Part shown: in pieces, positions 13,007 through 24,848 of the stretch
Position numbering within the stretch: position 1 is the first letter of the stretch
Layout: each line of letters opens with the position of its first letter
Assembly: GCA_022496805.1 (NCBI GenBank)
Contig: CM040103.1
Span: 638,001 to 702,000, forward strand
DNA length: 64,000 nucleotides
Origin: Pohlia nutans
Lineage: Eukaryota > Streptophyta > Bryopsida > Bryales > Mniaceae
Reading direction: 5' to 3'
Program-made: the position numbers and the translations under genes
The notes under the pieces: generated by a model
Database searches by the model: none
The model's input: only the letters and a program-made list of their open reading frames with translations
Told to the model about the DNA's origin: nothing

Positions 13007-13711
13007 AGAGCATCCCCACTCCGACACGCTAGAGATGACTCGCTCAAATTATTCATTTACATTTGAAAAGCCCTTGCACTTAGAGCATCCCCACTCCTAC
13101 ACGCTACAAATGACTCGCTCAAATTATTCATTTACATTTGGAGGGCCTTTGCACTCACACTCCCCCACCCATGGAGGCCCCTCACACATCAAAAGTGCAC
13201 ATTAAATATTCAATGGACCAATCACAAGTAGAATGTGGGGATTTAGTCAATTAAACAGTGATTTATTTAACTGAATAATGATTTGGAGGGCCATTTTTTG
13301 ACACGCTAGGATCTAGAGTCAAGAGCCATTTTGCAAGGGCCTTGGGCACTTTTCATTTACTTCTTGACTGCAAGGGCCCTAGGAGGGCTTGCGGTGGAGC
13401 TGCTCTTACACTCCCTTGGAGCAGCTCCACCGCAGCTCCAAGGCTAACTCCAGAAGTAAATGAAAAGTGCCCAGGGCCCTTCCAAAATGGCTCTTGACTC
13501 TGAATCCTAACTTGTCAAAAAATGGCCCTTCAAATCACTATTCAGTTGACTAAATCCCCACATTCTACTTGTGATTGGTCCATTGAATATTTAATGTGCA
13601 CTTTTGATGTGTGAGGGGCCTCCAAGGGTGGGAGAGTGTGAGTGCAAGGGCCCTTCAAATGTAAATGAATAATTTGAGCGAGTCATCTCTAGCGTGGAGT
13701 GGGGATGCTCT
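13007..13711. mobile_element. Large foldback MITE (hairpin) with AGAGCATCCCCACTCC ends
   Basis: The whole segment is a near-complete inverted repeat. The left arm starts AGAGCATCCCCACTCC and the right arm ends GGAGTGGGGATGCTCT, with arms about 300 bp long meeting near 13,410-13,425 around GGAGCAGCTCCACCGC. The first about 70 bp of the left arm are duplicated (13,007-13,082 and 13,083-13,150). It has no coding capacity. Such hairpins are typical non-autonomous elements and small-RNA sources. Confidence 0.8.
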
Positions 13712-13825
13712 CATCCTTGGAGGCTCCTCACACATCAGCAATGCATATTAAATAGTCAATGGACTAATCACAAGTAGAATGTGGGGATATAGTCAACTAA
13801 ATTGTGACTTTTGGAGGGCCGCATC
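13712..13825 (+). mobile_element. Truncated second copy of the foldback MITE arm
   Basis: CATCCTTGGAGGCTCCTCAC through GTGACTTTTGGAGGGCC repeats the 13,170-13,290 portion of the left arm with about 10 percent differences, directly abutting the right end of the complete element. Confidence 0.6.
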
Positions 13826-13860
13826 TCAAATTCTTTAAAATTTTGAATCAATATTTCACC

Positions 13861-13915
13861 ATTGTTGAGACAACATGACGAACACAAACTAGCCACACAA
13901 GGTTGTCTCAACAAT
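13861..13915. repeat. 14-bp perfect inverted repeat
   Basis: ATTGTTGAGACAAC (13,861-13,874) and its exact reverse complement (13,902-13,915) flank a 27-bp spacer. It could be the tip of an element or a hairpin. Confidence 0.6.
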
Positions 13916-13948
13916 GTCACAAGTTATATTGACTCAATGTTGTCAATC

Positions 13949-14070
13949 AAAGGTATTGTTTCAATAATTCCAATATAGTGGTGTAGGAATATTGAATCAA
14001 CAATTATTCAAAGGTATTGTTTCAACATTTTCAATATGGTGGTGTAGGAATATTGAATCAACAATTATTC
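13949..14070. repeat. 61-bp tandem duplication
   Basis: Two copies of a unit beginning AAAGGTATTGTTTCAA and ending GAATCAACAATTATTC lie head to tail with few differences. Confidence 0.7.
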
Positions 14071-14548
14071 ATGGTTGGATTTTTTGTTTTGGACAATCTT
14101 GTTGTAGTATTTACAAGATGTTTGTTGAAACAATATTGAACAATTTGATATGTACACAATACAATCACATTATAGTGTAAAAATTGAAACAACATGGAAA
14201 TCATTTGCATGATATTATTTGCTTAGTTGTCACAATGATGTCACTTCATATTTGCCAATATGTCCAACCATGATATCAACATTTAAGGCTTTTTGCAAGA
14301 ATAATCCACATTCAAGCAGAGACTTTTAAATTATTGAGAGCAAGATATTAAGTCAACTCTTAGAGCACAATTCAAGAATGAAAAAAAAATCATTTAAAGA
14401 AGAAAAAATGTATATCTCAATTTGTTCTTTAATGCGTATTTGCTTTACTTCATTGTCTCCATGAAAAGAAGGAAAAGAATAAAAAGCTAAGTACACTAAG
14501 TGGAAATGTCAAAGAAGGAACTTTTGATACAATATGTGTAAACAGGAT

Positions 14549-16570
14549 CTAGACGTAAGAATGTGTAAGAAAGAACTGTTGGTATAGACGTATTCTGACT
14601 GGTTTGTCAGGCTTGTGAACCGGCTTGTCACTTGCAAGCCGGTTGAGATCTGCATGAAGGAGATTCACATGTAACCTATCACCAAGGACCTCTGTGACTG
14701 TGAAGGTCAAGGGGAATCGCATTGTTACTGCAATCTGACAATCTTCCTTTCCTGTCCCTAAATCCAATACAACAAATTAAACAAGAAGAAATCATGAATC
14801 ATATTGTCACTCAAGTTCAAGAACAAAACCATTTGGAAAAGTTCACTTGAATTTCTTCTCAAGTGAAGGATCTGGGTCGGAGTTAATCTAACCGATTGAA
14901 GCAACATCAATCTAACCAAACAAATAATTTTCCACTCACCTTCAATCACACAGATTCGTTTCCATTCCAGAGGTGCAAGAAACATGACTGTCAGCTCCAA
15001 ACTCGTCATCAGCTCCAAACTCGTCATCAACTCCAAATTCGTCATCCAAATTGCCATTCATAACAATCAATACCCGTTGCATTTGACTCCGAGACTGCAA
15101 CAATCTTTTCTCAGCTTCTTTCATCATGCGAAGCTCATTGTACATGTCCAAGGGATTGAGATTCTTCCCTACTATGGCCAATTCAAGCTACAATATAGAA
15201 AAATCAATTATGTCAATTAGGTCACTATAACATGATTATTAAGCAACAAATTTGATCTAAATGTGTTTCAATTGAAATTTTTAACTTAACACATGGAGGA
15301 AGAAACCACCTTAAGCAACTGTTAGGCTCACATGATCCACTTTACTATACTTTTCTCCATGAATAGCTCTTCCTATAGCTCCATGGAAGGCTGTCAATCC
15401 ATAGGGATCAATATGTCCATTAGCATTTATCGATTTTCGCCATGAATCGTCTACCATAGACATTCCAAAGATACCCTAAATGAGTATTTAATTAATAAGA
15501 GTAATAGGAAGCAACCAGTTAACCTTCAACTAATTAGCCTTCAATGGAATTCAAACTTACCATTGACCTTTCATCAAAGTTGATAAATAGGCAATAAATA
15601 ATCAACTACAATCATCTGGAATTGAGCAACATTTCTATTCGACACCAAGAGTGTATTATCAACACCAACAGACCATCCTTTGATCAAAATTGACAAACAA
15701 AATATAACTACTAGTGATCAACATTCACAATTATTGAGTAACAGACTATTGAGGTAACACACCTTCCTTTAGCACTTGGAGGTCTTCATGCCATTTGTTT
15801 ATCAAATCACATAGAGCACCAAATAGAGGTTTCAGAACACCAAGAAGAAAATAGAGCTTGTCCTTTGCATATCTTGTCAATGCTCCTCGTCTATTGGCAA
15901 CATTTCCCAAGACCAAGTGTCGCAAACTATTAGCCTCTCCAGGCAAGCCCCACTCTTTCAAGAAATCCGCTTTGATATATTGATCTTGGTGAGCATTAAA
16001 ATTTGTAAGTATTGCCTCGATCAAAGTTTCATCAGAAGGGTACATGCTTGAAAAACAAGTGTTCCCAAGTAGAATCTTGGTAACGATATCACTAACGTGC
16101 CGTTGTAAAAATTCCAAACAACGGGTGTTAAGATCCTTTCAACATCAAAATCCACATCAACAACAAGGTATTTTTATCTTAACAAGGTAGTCCACTAACC
16201 TTAACATTTTCTCGATTACAACAAGGTAGTTTATCTTTACTCTTTTCCATGGCAACGCTAAGGGACGAAGTTAGTTGCTCCACTTGTTTGCGCAAGGACT
16301 CATTATCTTTTAGCACTCTCTGGTAGTTGAGTCTCTCATATGCAGTAAGCCGCAAATGTAGGTTGTCTCTGGAAGCTGGGCGGATTTGTGCTTGCGTCTG
16401 AGGTGGAGGATGACGGGCATCGGGAGAACGAGGGTCAATCGGTAGGCGACTTGCTTTAGCCTCTTGAACAAGGTTGCTAAAATTTGGTGGAGGGTTGCCA
16501 ACATTTGGTGGAGGATTTAGTGCAGCGGGAATGTGATCCTGAGGAATGTTTGCACGTGGTCTACCCACCT
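14549..16570 (-). CDS. Unrecognised multi-exon gene, coiled-coil near N-terminus
   Basis: Exons that all join in phase 0 are 16,568 (or further upstream)-16,200, 16,135-15,761, 15,475-15,332 and 15,187-14,942, with GT-AG borders. The product is at least about 378 residues. It starts with a Pro-rich segment (ALNPPPNVGNPPPNFSN) and a short coiled coil (ERLNYQRVLKDNESLRKQVE), then a helical region (KILLGNTCFSSMYPSDETLIEA), and ends with three short DDEFG repeats. The last exon stops at 14,942 just before a strong AAG|GTGAGT donor, so another isoform or a decayed end down to 14,549 is possible. I do not recognise the family. The consistent phases argue for a real gene or a recently active mobile gene. 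Confidence 0.5.
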
Positions 16571-16979
16571 CTTCATGAGATTGTACACCAAGCCAAACAT
16601 GTGTTCGAACGCTTTATGCTGCTTGCCTTGTACAAGCGGCATTACTTTTGGTAGACTAGACCCGGTGTGAGGTTTTGCGCTGAACACCAATTATGGCTTT
16701 TAATCCATTTTGTAAGCCAGATTGGCTGGGTTGGCTAATGGTTTTTGGTGCCATTATTCTTAGTCAAGATACTGCAAAAATCATAACACCTTAATTGCAT
16801 CATTGTATCTCAGTGATGAGGATCATGTTTTCCACTACATTATTTAAGCAAGGGACATTTCAAGCTTGTTATATAAAATTGAACTTCACTTTCATCTTGA
16901 GCACTCTATTTTAAATACAATGCAACTTCTACATCTATTCATCTATAGTCCTTATGAGATGAAGTGATTAGAATCTCAC

Positions 16980-17077
16980 CTTGAGTGCAACAACTTGGCG
17001 AAACTCTAGATCAATTGCACGACACACATCCCCGTATGATCCTCAACCATGTTCTTGCAATTTGTATCGGCTTCCCA
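16980..17077 (-). pseudogene. Protein kinase N-lobe exon fragment (MAP-kinase-like)
   Basis: In one frame this 98-bp exon-like block, bounded by TGTACAG| and CAAG|GTGAG, reads SRYKLQEHG-stop-GSYGDVCRAID..VVALK. This is the glycine-rich loop and the VA[IL]K lysine strand of plant MAP kinases, where SRYKIQEVIGKGSYG is usual. A TGA sits in the glycine loop, and no other kinase exon is visible nearby. It could be a captured gene fragment or the relic of a lost gene. Confidence 0.6.
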
Positions 17078-18417
17078 CTGTACACAAACAACCATGAATT
17101 CAGGCCAACATGAGAATTCTTGTCACTAGTTAACTAATACATTTGCAGGTTGTAAGGTCACACAACCACTGTGTAAAAAATAAAAATCTATTGAAATACC
17201 ATTTCTAAACTAATAAGATAAAGGATACTGAAGCCTTACTACCATCTCTTTTATTGACCCTGTTACCAACAGAAACTCATTACTTCCAATATATACACTT
17301 ACATGAAAGGAGTGTAAGCAAGACTCAATAGTTAAGTGTAAGCAAGACTTGGCGAAACACTATGAAACATGTTTTGAAACCAAAGAGCGTGCACTAATCC
17401 ATCTAGAAAATCCAATATAACATCTCCATTTGAGATATTCAAAGCTGTAGACTATTGATAACTAAGAAACAAACACTCTCAATAGGTGCAATCGCCAAAA
17501 CGAATCCAATAACATGAAAGAACATAAGCGATCCAATTTAACATAAAAATGCACAGGTTAATCTTATTGTTAGACTCAATTTCACGGTTAAAAAGAGAAC
17601 TACACCTCTGTCATCAAATAGTGTTTACTAATCCTACTAGAAATTACAAGATGACGATAGCACCTTAGCAACAACATCTCCATGAATCGATCTGAGAATG
17701 AAGTAAGAAGAGGAAAGAGCACAAGCGATCCAACAAAAGAGAGAAATTCTAATTAAGCACTGCAGTTAATTTGCGATGTATGTACATGAAGGAATATCGA
17801 ACAATTGCATCCTATGCTAATAGTCTCGCGAAGAAATTGAATACAGCGCAAGAAGAGTAGATTGCACGTGCTCTCGACAGCCATAACTCTCGACCGCGAA
17901 TTGAAATCAAAGTCTTATACCCGAGCACAACGCAGAATGTATCACCACATCAAAACTTACCTCCGAAGCTTTCATTGTCGCGTTCAACAAGAGCAAGAGC
18001 AAATCCAAACAATGAAATTAAAAATCAACTGAGAAACTTAATGTGGCACAGAAAGAGAAGGGGAGCACCTCGTGAAAGGAATGCATAAACGGCCGGGCGT
18101 CGGTGGTGAGGCACAGCAGGAAAGTGATGGACGGAGCATCGCACGGAGCTTCGCAGTGGCAGCTATGGCGATTGCAATTTCTACAACAGCAATGCAAGGC
18201 GGGACAAGGACTCCACAAGCACACAAATGGCGTGGTTGAATCGCGATCGGCAAGTGGCACTCAACTGCGCTGTCAACCAAGGACGAGACGTGTGGTTTTT
18301 TTTTTTTTTTTGAGTAAGTTTTGTATGGACATTTTTTTTTCAAATTTATTTGTTGTTTGACCAACACGTGGAATGTTCTTCACTAATTTCATTTTAGAAA
18401 TAAAATTTGGTCCCAAC
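17078..18417. other. Spacer with a possible 5' exon at 17,961-17,975 (minus)
   Basis: A minus-strand ATG at 17,975 gives MKASE followed by an excellent donor GAG|GTAAGT, so 18.0-18.3 kb may be a 5' untranslated region of a minus-strand transcript feeding the kinase fragment or the 14.5-16.6 kb gene. A run of 18 T (about 18,296-18,313) is present. Nothing else is recognised. Confidence 0.35.
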
Positions 18418-18965
18418 TTAACCCTTAGACGCGCCTGCGTTCACTATGTGAACAAAAAACAGATTCAAACTATTCTCCTGACTTCATACATGGACAGTTT
18501 TCATCCATCCAGATTTCTCTTGGTCCTTGTGCTAGTTGACTATCATTTGTATAGTGTGGATTTTCAAAATAAGATATTATGATTTTTTTAAAACAACACA
18601 ATCGGTTTATGTCAAATTTCATTCTTAGTTCAAAAAATGAGACCTTAAATATGATTTTCCAAAATAAATAGAATAAAATAATGGAAACCATACCATCTTG
18701 TAGTGCATGTTATTCCAAATTCATTACAATATTCTTAAATTTTTTTGGGTTAATTTGGAACTTTTAATTGAATTTCAAAAGAAAACCTTAAAATTTTAAT
18801 TTAAAAAAATTAATAAAAAAATATGATAAATCCAACCGTGTAGATGTGATCTTCATATTGACATTTACATATTAGGTTTGAAAATCAACTCCATTTTTGT
18901 TTTTCATCAACCATTTTAAAGGACATCTTTGAAAACAGTGTTTAATCGGGACGTTAAAGGGTTAA
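18418..18965 (-). mobile_element. 548-bp TTAA-flanked MITE (family 2), copy 2, inverted
   Basis: TTAA lies at 18,418-18,421 and 18,962-18,965. The ends TTAACCCTTAGACGCGCC and, inward from the right, TTAACCCTTTAACGTCCCG are short inverted repeats. The interior matches the 1,469-2,016 copy in reverse orientation, and the length is identical. Confidence 0.8.
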
Positions 18966-20126
18966 TTATGTTTTTCACAGTATGAGCAATTGAATTTGTC
19001 ATTTAAAAACCATGAATCCTTGGTCCTTCAGGGGTTCAAGGACATACCAAGCCTCACGCAATTCTGCGATCCTTACGTCGCTTCCACGGCGCCACTTCCA
19101 CACGTTCCATCCGTCACAAATGCTCTCGCACTCATGTTGTCAACTCGCACTCATGGAGTCACGCAATTACTCTCGCTCCACCAAAACACGGTTCGGGAGG
19201 CAAGCTTGCTCATCAGGTTAGGTTACAGTATTGTAGGATCATATCAATTATCCCGACACATTTTTCACTCTAGCATTACGTTCCGGTCTCATCTGACACG
19301 ATGCATTAACTTACAGAGGAACTGCGTGGATACAATGTTCTCTATTCGTGCGGGAAGAGGTTTAAGGTTGTATCTAAAGATGTATCTCATATAGTGTGCA
19401 TTTTGTTGTAACTTGATATGTTGTGCTTGCATTTTAGTAACTAAGTAGCGAAGATATTTGTTGAAAATTGGTTTCATCTATAGTAGCTTTTGGTCTGGGC
19501 GGAATTTAGGAGGGAGGGATTGAGGTACGTAGGTTGACGACGTTCTTGTTTTCTGTACAGGTTTAGAAAGTCCTCGGGGTTTTTCTTGTGTTTTTCAGGG
19601 AGCATCAGAAAATTAAGTGATTCTATGCATCAGAGAGCTATACAGTTCCGAAAGCAGCAAGCCTCGTGTCCTGCTTGCTTGCCGTGTCCTGCGGAGTGAT
19701 GAAGTCGAATTGAAATTTGCTATAGGATGCTGTGGTTTGCATTCCTGCGCTGTATGCAGGGGTGCTAGTATGTGAGCCCAAGAGCGGAGAGCGTAGGATT
19801 TTTTGAGATTTTTTTCAGGCAGTTAAGAAAAGAACCTATGACCGTGGGACGAGGGTCTATGACTGTGGGACCATCAGGAATAGGGATTGAGTGATTTAGA
19901 GTTATAAATGTTGTATCCATGCAAAATTAGGTTGAATTTTATATCAGTGTTTAGGGTTCAAGGGTGAGCTCAATCGTGATGTAGGTGAACGTTGTAGAAA
20001 GTATATATCAATTCATGAATGCATCACGGACCACAAAAGACAGTGACGTGAAAAGAGAATGGTGCTATGAGAACCAAAGTGTAGTGGGCCTTTTAGTCTC
20101 ACTACCAATCATAAAATAACATAGGA
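18966..20126. other. Spacer without recognised gene
   Basis: A 134-codon plus-strand open frame at 18,990-19,394 has no recognisable domains and looks like chance. Nothing else is supported. Confidence 0.45.
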
Positions 20127-20143
20127 ATGCAAAGTACATTACA

Positions 20144-20721
20144 CTACGAGGAGTCATCAGAGGAGTCCTCATGTGTAGAAGATGATGTTCTAGAAAAAGA
20201 GCTAGAACTATGGGTGCGAGATGACTCCAAGGCCTCTAAGTCCAAGAACTGTAAAACGCCGGTATCAGCTATTCCCTCAGTCATGTCTACGTCATCCAGG
20301 CTATACTCTGCAAATGCCCTAACTAGTGGCTCTACGTACACCGGGAGCTCAAACCGTTTCGGGAGACTTGGAAAGAACATCCGGGCAGCAAAAAAAGGCT
20401 TGTGTCGAGGAGGGCTCATTCCAAATGAGAAGCTATAACACATATGGATAACATTAGTACATTTAGCTGCATGAAATCAGTTCAGAATCAAAGAGCATGG
20501 GAATTTGAATTAAAACAAACTTACTTACTCGTACATCTTCTCTTGACCTGCGATGGTACGACCTCCATATTGTCTGGGTCCTGAGAACGCTTCGATCCGG
20601 AAGGCTGTGGCGATGGCATGGTAGCCTTTGCATGCGCCAAAGGAGCGATGAGAACATCAAAGATGGCCTTGTCTTCTTCTAAAGCCACAATGTGGCGATT
20701 GACATTCCTGCAAGCTATCAA
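20144..20721 (-). CDS. Hypothetical two-exon protein, Ser/Asp-rich end
   Basis: Two open segments (20,721-about 20,529 with donor GA|GTAAGT, and about 20,435-20,144 with acceptor TTATAG|C) suggest a small spliced minus-strand gene. The second segment has PPRHKPFFAARMFFPSLPKR and an acidic Ser-rich end. The phases do not join cleanly at the sites I chose, so splicing is uncertain. Function unknown; it lies head to head with the broken ORF at 20,748. Confidence 0.3.
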
Positions 20722-20747
20722 CTGTTACAGAAGATGGAACAGTCTGG

Positions 20748-22180
20748 TTGCTTAGGCCGGGTAGATATAGAGCTTACGGTCTCACGGATTGCCTTAAGGG
20801 CGCATCCACTGAACTCCTAACTTCGAAAGAGTCTTCCACTTGCACAATGCAAACAAGTCTGCCGGCTCACGTGAAAGTTGAGCCAGGGTTAGAGACAATT
20901 TTTGAACTGAGTGACGATGAAGACCCAGAGAGTCTAGATCACAATCCCTTTCTTCCTCCTTCTCAACCCAATCCTCAATCTTCTGCAGGCAGTTGTCCGT
21001 CCACTAATAAGCAGCCTACCCATTCTCCATCTGACAATCATAGTGTTGTCGAATGCCTGAAACTACTTGTGGCTAGAAAGGGCTCTAGGAATGTCTTCAA
21101 ATAGATTGACTACAAATCTACAGATATTAAGCAAGTCCAGTTCCTCCCGCCTCAGTACAACAGAGATGTCATTTTTGAGTTCCCTCTGTTGAATTCCTGT
21201 TCAAAACCCAACAAAGCAAAGCAACTACGTGGCATGGACAAACACTATGACGGCCACGCATGGACCCGTACTCACACGTCAAACATTGTCAACGACTTAG
21301 GTTTGATATTCCGTACCTCGTCTTGTTGCGGTCATCTGCGATGTGAAAATGTCCAGTGTCATTATCTAACCCACATACATCGCACGGCAACTGTTAACGA
21401 AACAGAATGGGATGGAGTACCATCTTTTGTTTTTGATGTGGGGTCTAATCCTCCTAAAGGATCCACTCTAGTTTGCAAATGCTGTAAAGTTCCTCCCTCG
21501 TGTCTTGCAACCTGCGATGCCAAAATCTATTACGTTCTAGGTAAAGACAGCAGGACTAGAGCTTGTGTTCATTTTGGAACTCACAACCACCCTGTAGAGG
21601 TCGGGGCCTATCAACCTTCTCCCTGTTGACTTGTCAACCTATGCAATTCCAGCATTCCCTGATGAAGTTCCCAAGCAACGCCACGGCAAGAATGTCCGCC
21701 GCATCAAGAAGAGCCCATCCATCAAGCAAGCCAACAATTGTGCCAGTGCTAGAGTAGTCAAAGGTCGTCTAAAGAAGGTGGACATGGTTCCAGTCCCTGC
21801 CCTAGGTCACCTTGGATTCCGGCACGCCTTCGATGATTCAACAATACAATCTTACAATTTCCCAATTCCCAGACTACTTTTGCCCTTATTTCAAGGAAAT
21901 GCTGACTAAGGCAAAAGGGGGCCGCAGTCAATGGGCTCATTGCAAACATTTGTATTTTGTCTTCACGGTCATTTGTGGGTTTGATGCGGATGTAGATGCC
22001 TTCATACATGCACCGACTCTTAGTTTCAACGAAGTTAAGCTAATTCTTGAGACAGGGTTGTTGACTCACCCAACATCTAAGAGTAGTTCAATATTTCTAG
22101 TTCCATTGTTGACATCGACATTCTCTTCAAATCAATGCAGTAGTAGTGAGACTAAAAGGACCACCACTGCACAGTTTTAA
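20748..22180 (+). pseudogene. MULE-like transposase N-terminal region, frameshifted
   Basis: An acidic N-terminal part (20,748-21,101) is separated by one in-frame TAG (21,102-21,104) from a conserved block with paired Cys and His: CCGHLRCENVQCHYLTHIHR, then LVCKCCKVPPSCLATC, then CVHFGTHNHPVEVG. The last resembles the WRKY/GCM-type zinc cluster found in MULE transposases. The frame then shifts near 21,625 and again near 21,900, ending in a block around AHCKHLYFVFTVICGFD. Family assignment rests on this motif pattern and is moderate. No long core DDE domain is visible. Confidence 0.5.
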
Positions 22181-22239
22181 ATTCGCGTTCTATTCTTCAT
22201 CCAACTATGGAATTTGTTCAATTTTCCAACTCAACCTAT

Positions 22240-23045
22240 AACTGGTATAAATCTTGAAAGGACCTTTCCAATGGACATCGAAGCAAACATTATTCGCGGA
22301 CATTAAAGCAGACACTAATCTTGGGAGTGGAGCTAAACCCAAATTTTTTTAGAAAATCTTCAACACCACGGCAGGGGCCCCAAAGAGGGGGGTGTCGCCG
22401 GCGAAGCCTCTCTGGGCCCCCCCGGCTTTTCACCCCAGGACGCGGCATGGCGACACGCCGTAAAGCTGTCGCATTCAAAATTTCTTCAAAAATTATTTTT
22501 TCTTAATTTTCTGCTCACAGGATTGGTTTTTCATCTTGCGGGCACAATTTTTGTCAGTTTGGGGCGTGTAATATACCATTGGAAAGGTCTTGAGAGTACC
22601 TTTTCAAAAAAAATTGAGACTCCCCTAGGGGGGTGTCGCCGGCGACGCCCCCCCCTAGGGTGGTCCGGCAGAATTGTTTGTTTCTTAATTTTCTGCTCGC
22701 ACGATTTGTTTTTCACGTTGCGGGCACTATTTTTGTGAGTTCGGGACGTGTAATATACCGTTGGATAGGTCTGAAGAACACCTTTCAAATGGTGTATGAG
22801 ACAGCCCTAGGAGACTGTTGCTGGCTACACCTATCCCAAGGGGTCTTTAGCTAACTAGGTTTTTTTTTGGATTCGTTGCTCGCATGATTGGTTTTTTAAT
22901 TTGCGGACACAAATTGTTTCAGTCATAGGCGTGCAATATACTGTTGAAAAGGTCTCAAAAAAACCTTTCTAATGATATATGGGAACCCCATAGGGAAGGT
23001 GGTGATAGTAACGCTTTGCCCAAGGGGTCTATTGGTGACGAGATT
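22240..23045 (+). repeat. Diverged tandem repeat, about 190-bp unit, GC-rich palindromic core
   Basis: Four head-to-tail units (about 22,240-22,440, 22,441-22,660, 22,661-22,845 and 22,846-23,045) share TTAATTTTCTGCTCGCA.GATTGG, GTAATATACC.TTGGA and a GC core. In two units the core is self-complementary (CCTAGGGGGGTGTCGCCGGC followed by its complement). Similarity decays toward both ends. Origin unknown. Confidence 0.7.
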
Positions 23046-24848
23046 TTTTTTGCTGAAGAAAGAAGAAGTCTTATATCACTTCGAACCTTGTCCATCGACC
23101 CTATCAAGAGGAAGTTTACCTGCACCATTGTTTGGGTCTTAAAGAGGACTACGATTGACAGAAAGGTAAGCAAAGCTATTTAGCTTACCTTCCTTCCTTA
23201 GAGTATTGGCATGTAGGGAGGGATCTTAAGGATGATGCATGGGCAAAGAAGATGAGTCTGGGATCATTTTATGAATACACCTCGCGAGTGCTAGGCTGAG
23301 AGCTGGGATCAGAGTTGGTGGAGGGGTTTTAATACACCAAGGGAATGAATATAGAGTATACTATGCCAATTCGGGCCACAGTGCAAGGTATACATGTGGA
23401 GATTACAGCTTGGACCATCCAGCAGGCTTTGGGCAAAGAGGGGACAAGGACACATACTCTTCATAAGGCTAGTAAGGACTTGGTCCAGAAGTATATGACC
23501 ATGTTTGGCTTGAGCAAGGCAGACCACAACACTGACGTGACCAGGATCAAGGGCTTTTAGAGGTGTACCAAGACAGAGGAAGGGTTTTGGTAGAGATCAT
23601 GTGTGTGAAGAAGAATTCCCTCTACGCAAGCACTGAGTTGCTGGAGAACATCTATCAGGCGAAGAGGAAGGGAGACAACAACTGGGCACCTCTTATTCTG
23701 TCTAGCTTTAGGAGAATGCTCATCCATCTGCATACCAGCCACACCAGGGTAATCAAGGGAGCAGAGCTGATAGATGCCCTGTTGAGGAACTGGTTTCCAT
23801 ATGAGTAGATAAGGAGCCACAGCATGAGAGTTTAGGTGGGGAGCAGGATGGCACTGGGGTCGGGGGGGCTGCCGGATGTAACACGAGTACGACCACCAGG
23901 AGGACTGACACTAGACGTGGCCAATTGAGAAGGCTCCAAGGGGGCGTATGAGACTCAGCTGACCCGACATGAGGGGGACCAAGGGGACTCGGGAACCTGT
24001 CTTCATCTTTGTCAAAATTGACCATTTTTAACCTCCAGTCTTCATCTTCAGCTTGGCCGATGCAGTTGAAAAAGACAGGGAAGAAAATAATGGAGGTAAC
24101 ACCCGTTGCACATGTAGAACCCACGGGTATATTCAAGAGGCTACGGAAGGAGGAAGGAAGACCCAGATACAGAGATAGAACCTCGAAGTCGCTGGACTCC
24201 TAGGAGAAGGAGGAGGTGGAGAGAGGAATCATTACCTCAAGAGCAGAACGAACCCCCCAAAGGAGAAGGAGAAGCGCTAAGTTTGGTATACTCGTAGACA
24301 AGTAAGAACAGGGACAGGACCATATCAGCTTCCTAGTGAGCCGCAGGATTCAACAGTGTCTTGTCGTCGAGGTGCCCACCATTTGGAGGCTCTAGTCTTG
24401 GCGGATCAACAGCAGAAGCGGATCCTAGTGGATCATCAGCAAGAACAGGGCTCGAATGAGCAACAAGAGGAGCAGGTTGTGGAGGCGTGAGGAGTCGGCT
24501 ATGGAGTTACCCTCATACTAGGTAGAGGCAAGGACTTCACGGGAGTCAGGAAGGGCTGGTCAGGTGGCTCTAGGGGACCACGGTAGAGTCATCAAGGAGC
24601 TGGATCAGTTGGTCCAACAGTTACAGGTCGTGTTGGTGGACGCTTCGCGGGTGAAAGAGCTACAGGAGCATAAGGACAGGTATGGACCAAGCTATAGGGA
24701 GTTGGTCAGCATCAAGGTGGGTCTAGAGGAGAATATCAGGGAGGTGGGTCTAGAAGAGAATATCAACGTTTTCCAGATTGACTGCAAAATTTTACATTCT
24801 TTGCTGCAAACACACGGTCTTAGGTGCAGCGGTCATAGGTCCCATTAA
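23046..24848 (+). pseudogene. Degenerate ORF remnants of an unknown (possibly mobile) gene
   Basis: A chain of plus-strand open fragments in shifting frames (for example 23,345-23,560, 23,563-23,808 and 24,564-24,848), with many stops, gives protein-like composition: IHVEITAWTIQQALGKEG, LILSSFRRMLIHLHTSH, and Gln/Glu-rich coiled stretches. I cannot name the family. It resembles a decayed transposon or retrotransposon gag-like ORF, but no pol, protease or LTR is seen. Confidence 0.35.

Noticed and set aside
18990..19394. A 134-codon plus-strand protein
   Set aside because: No recognisable domain, no splice or promoter support, and biased composition consistent with chance.
23046..24848. An LTR retrotransposon
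   Set aside because: No long terminal repeats, primer-binding site, protease or reverse transcriptase motifs were seen; the fragments were left as an unknown degenerate gene.
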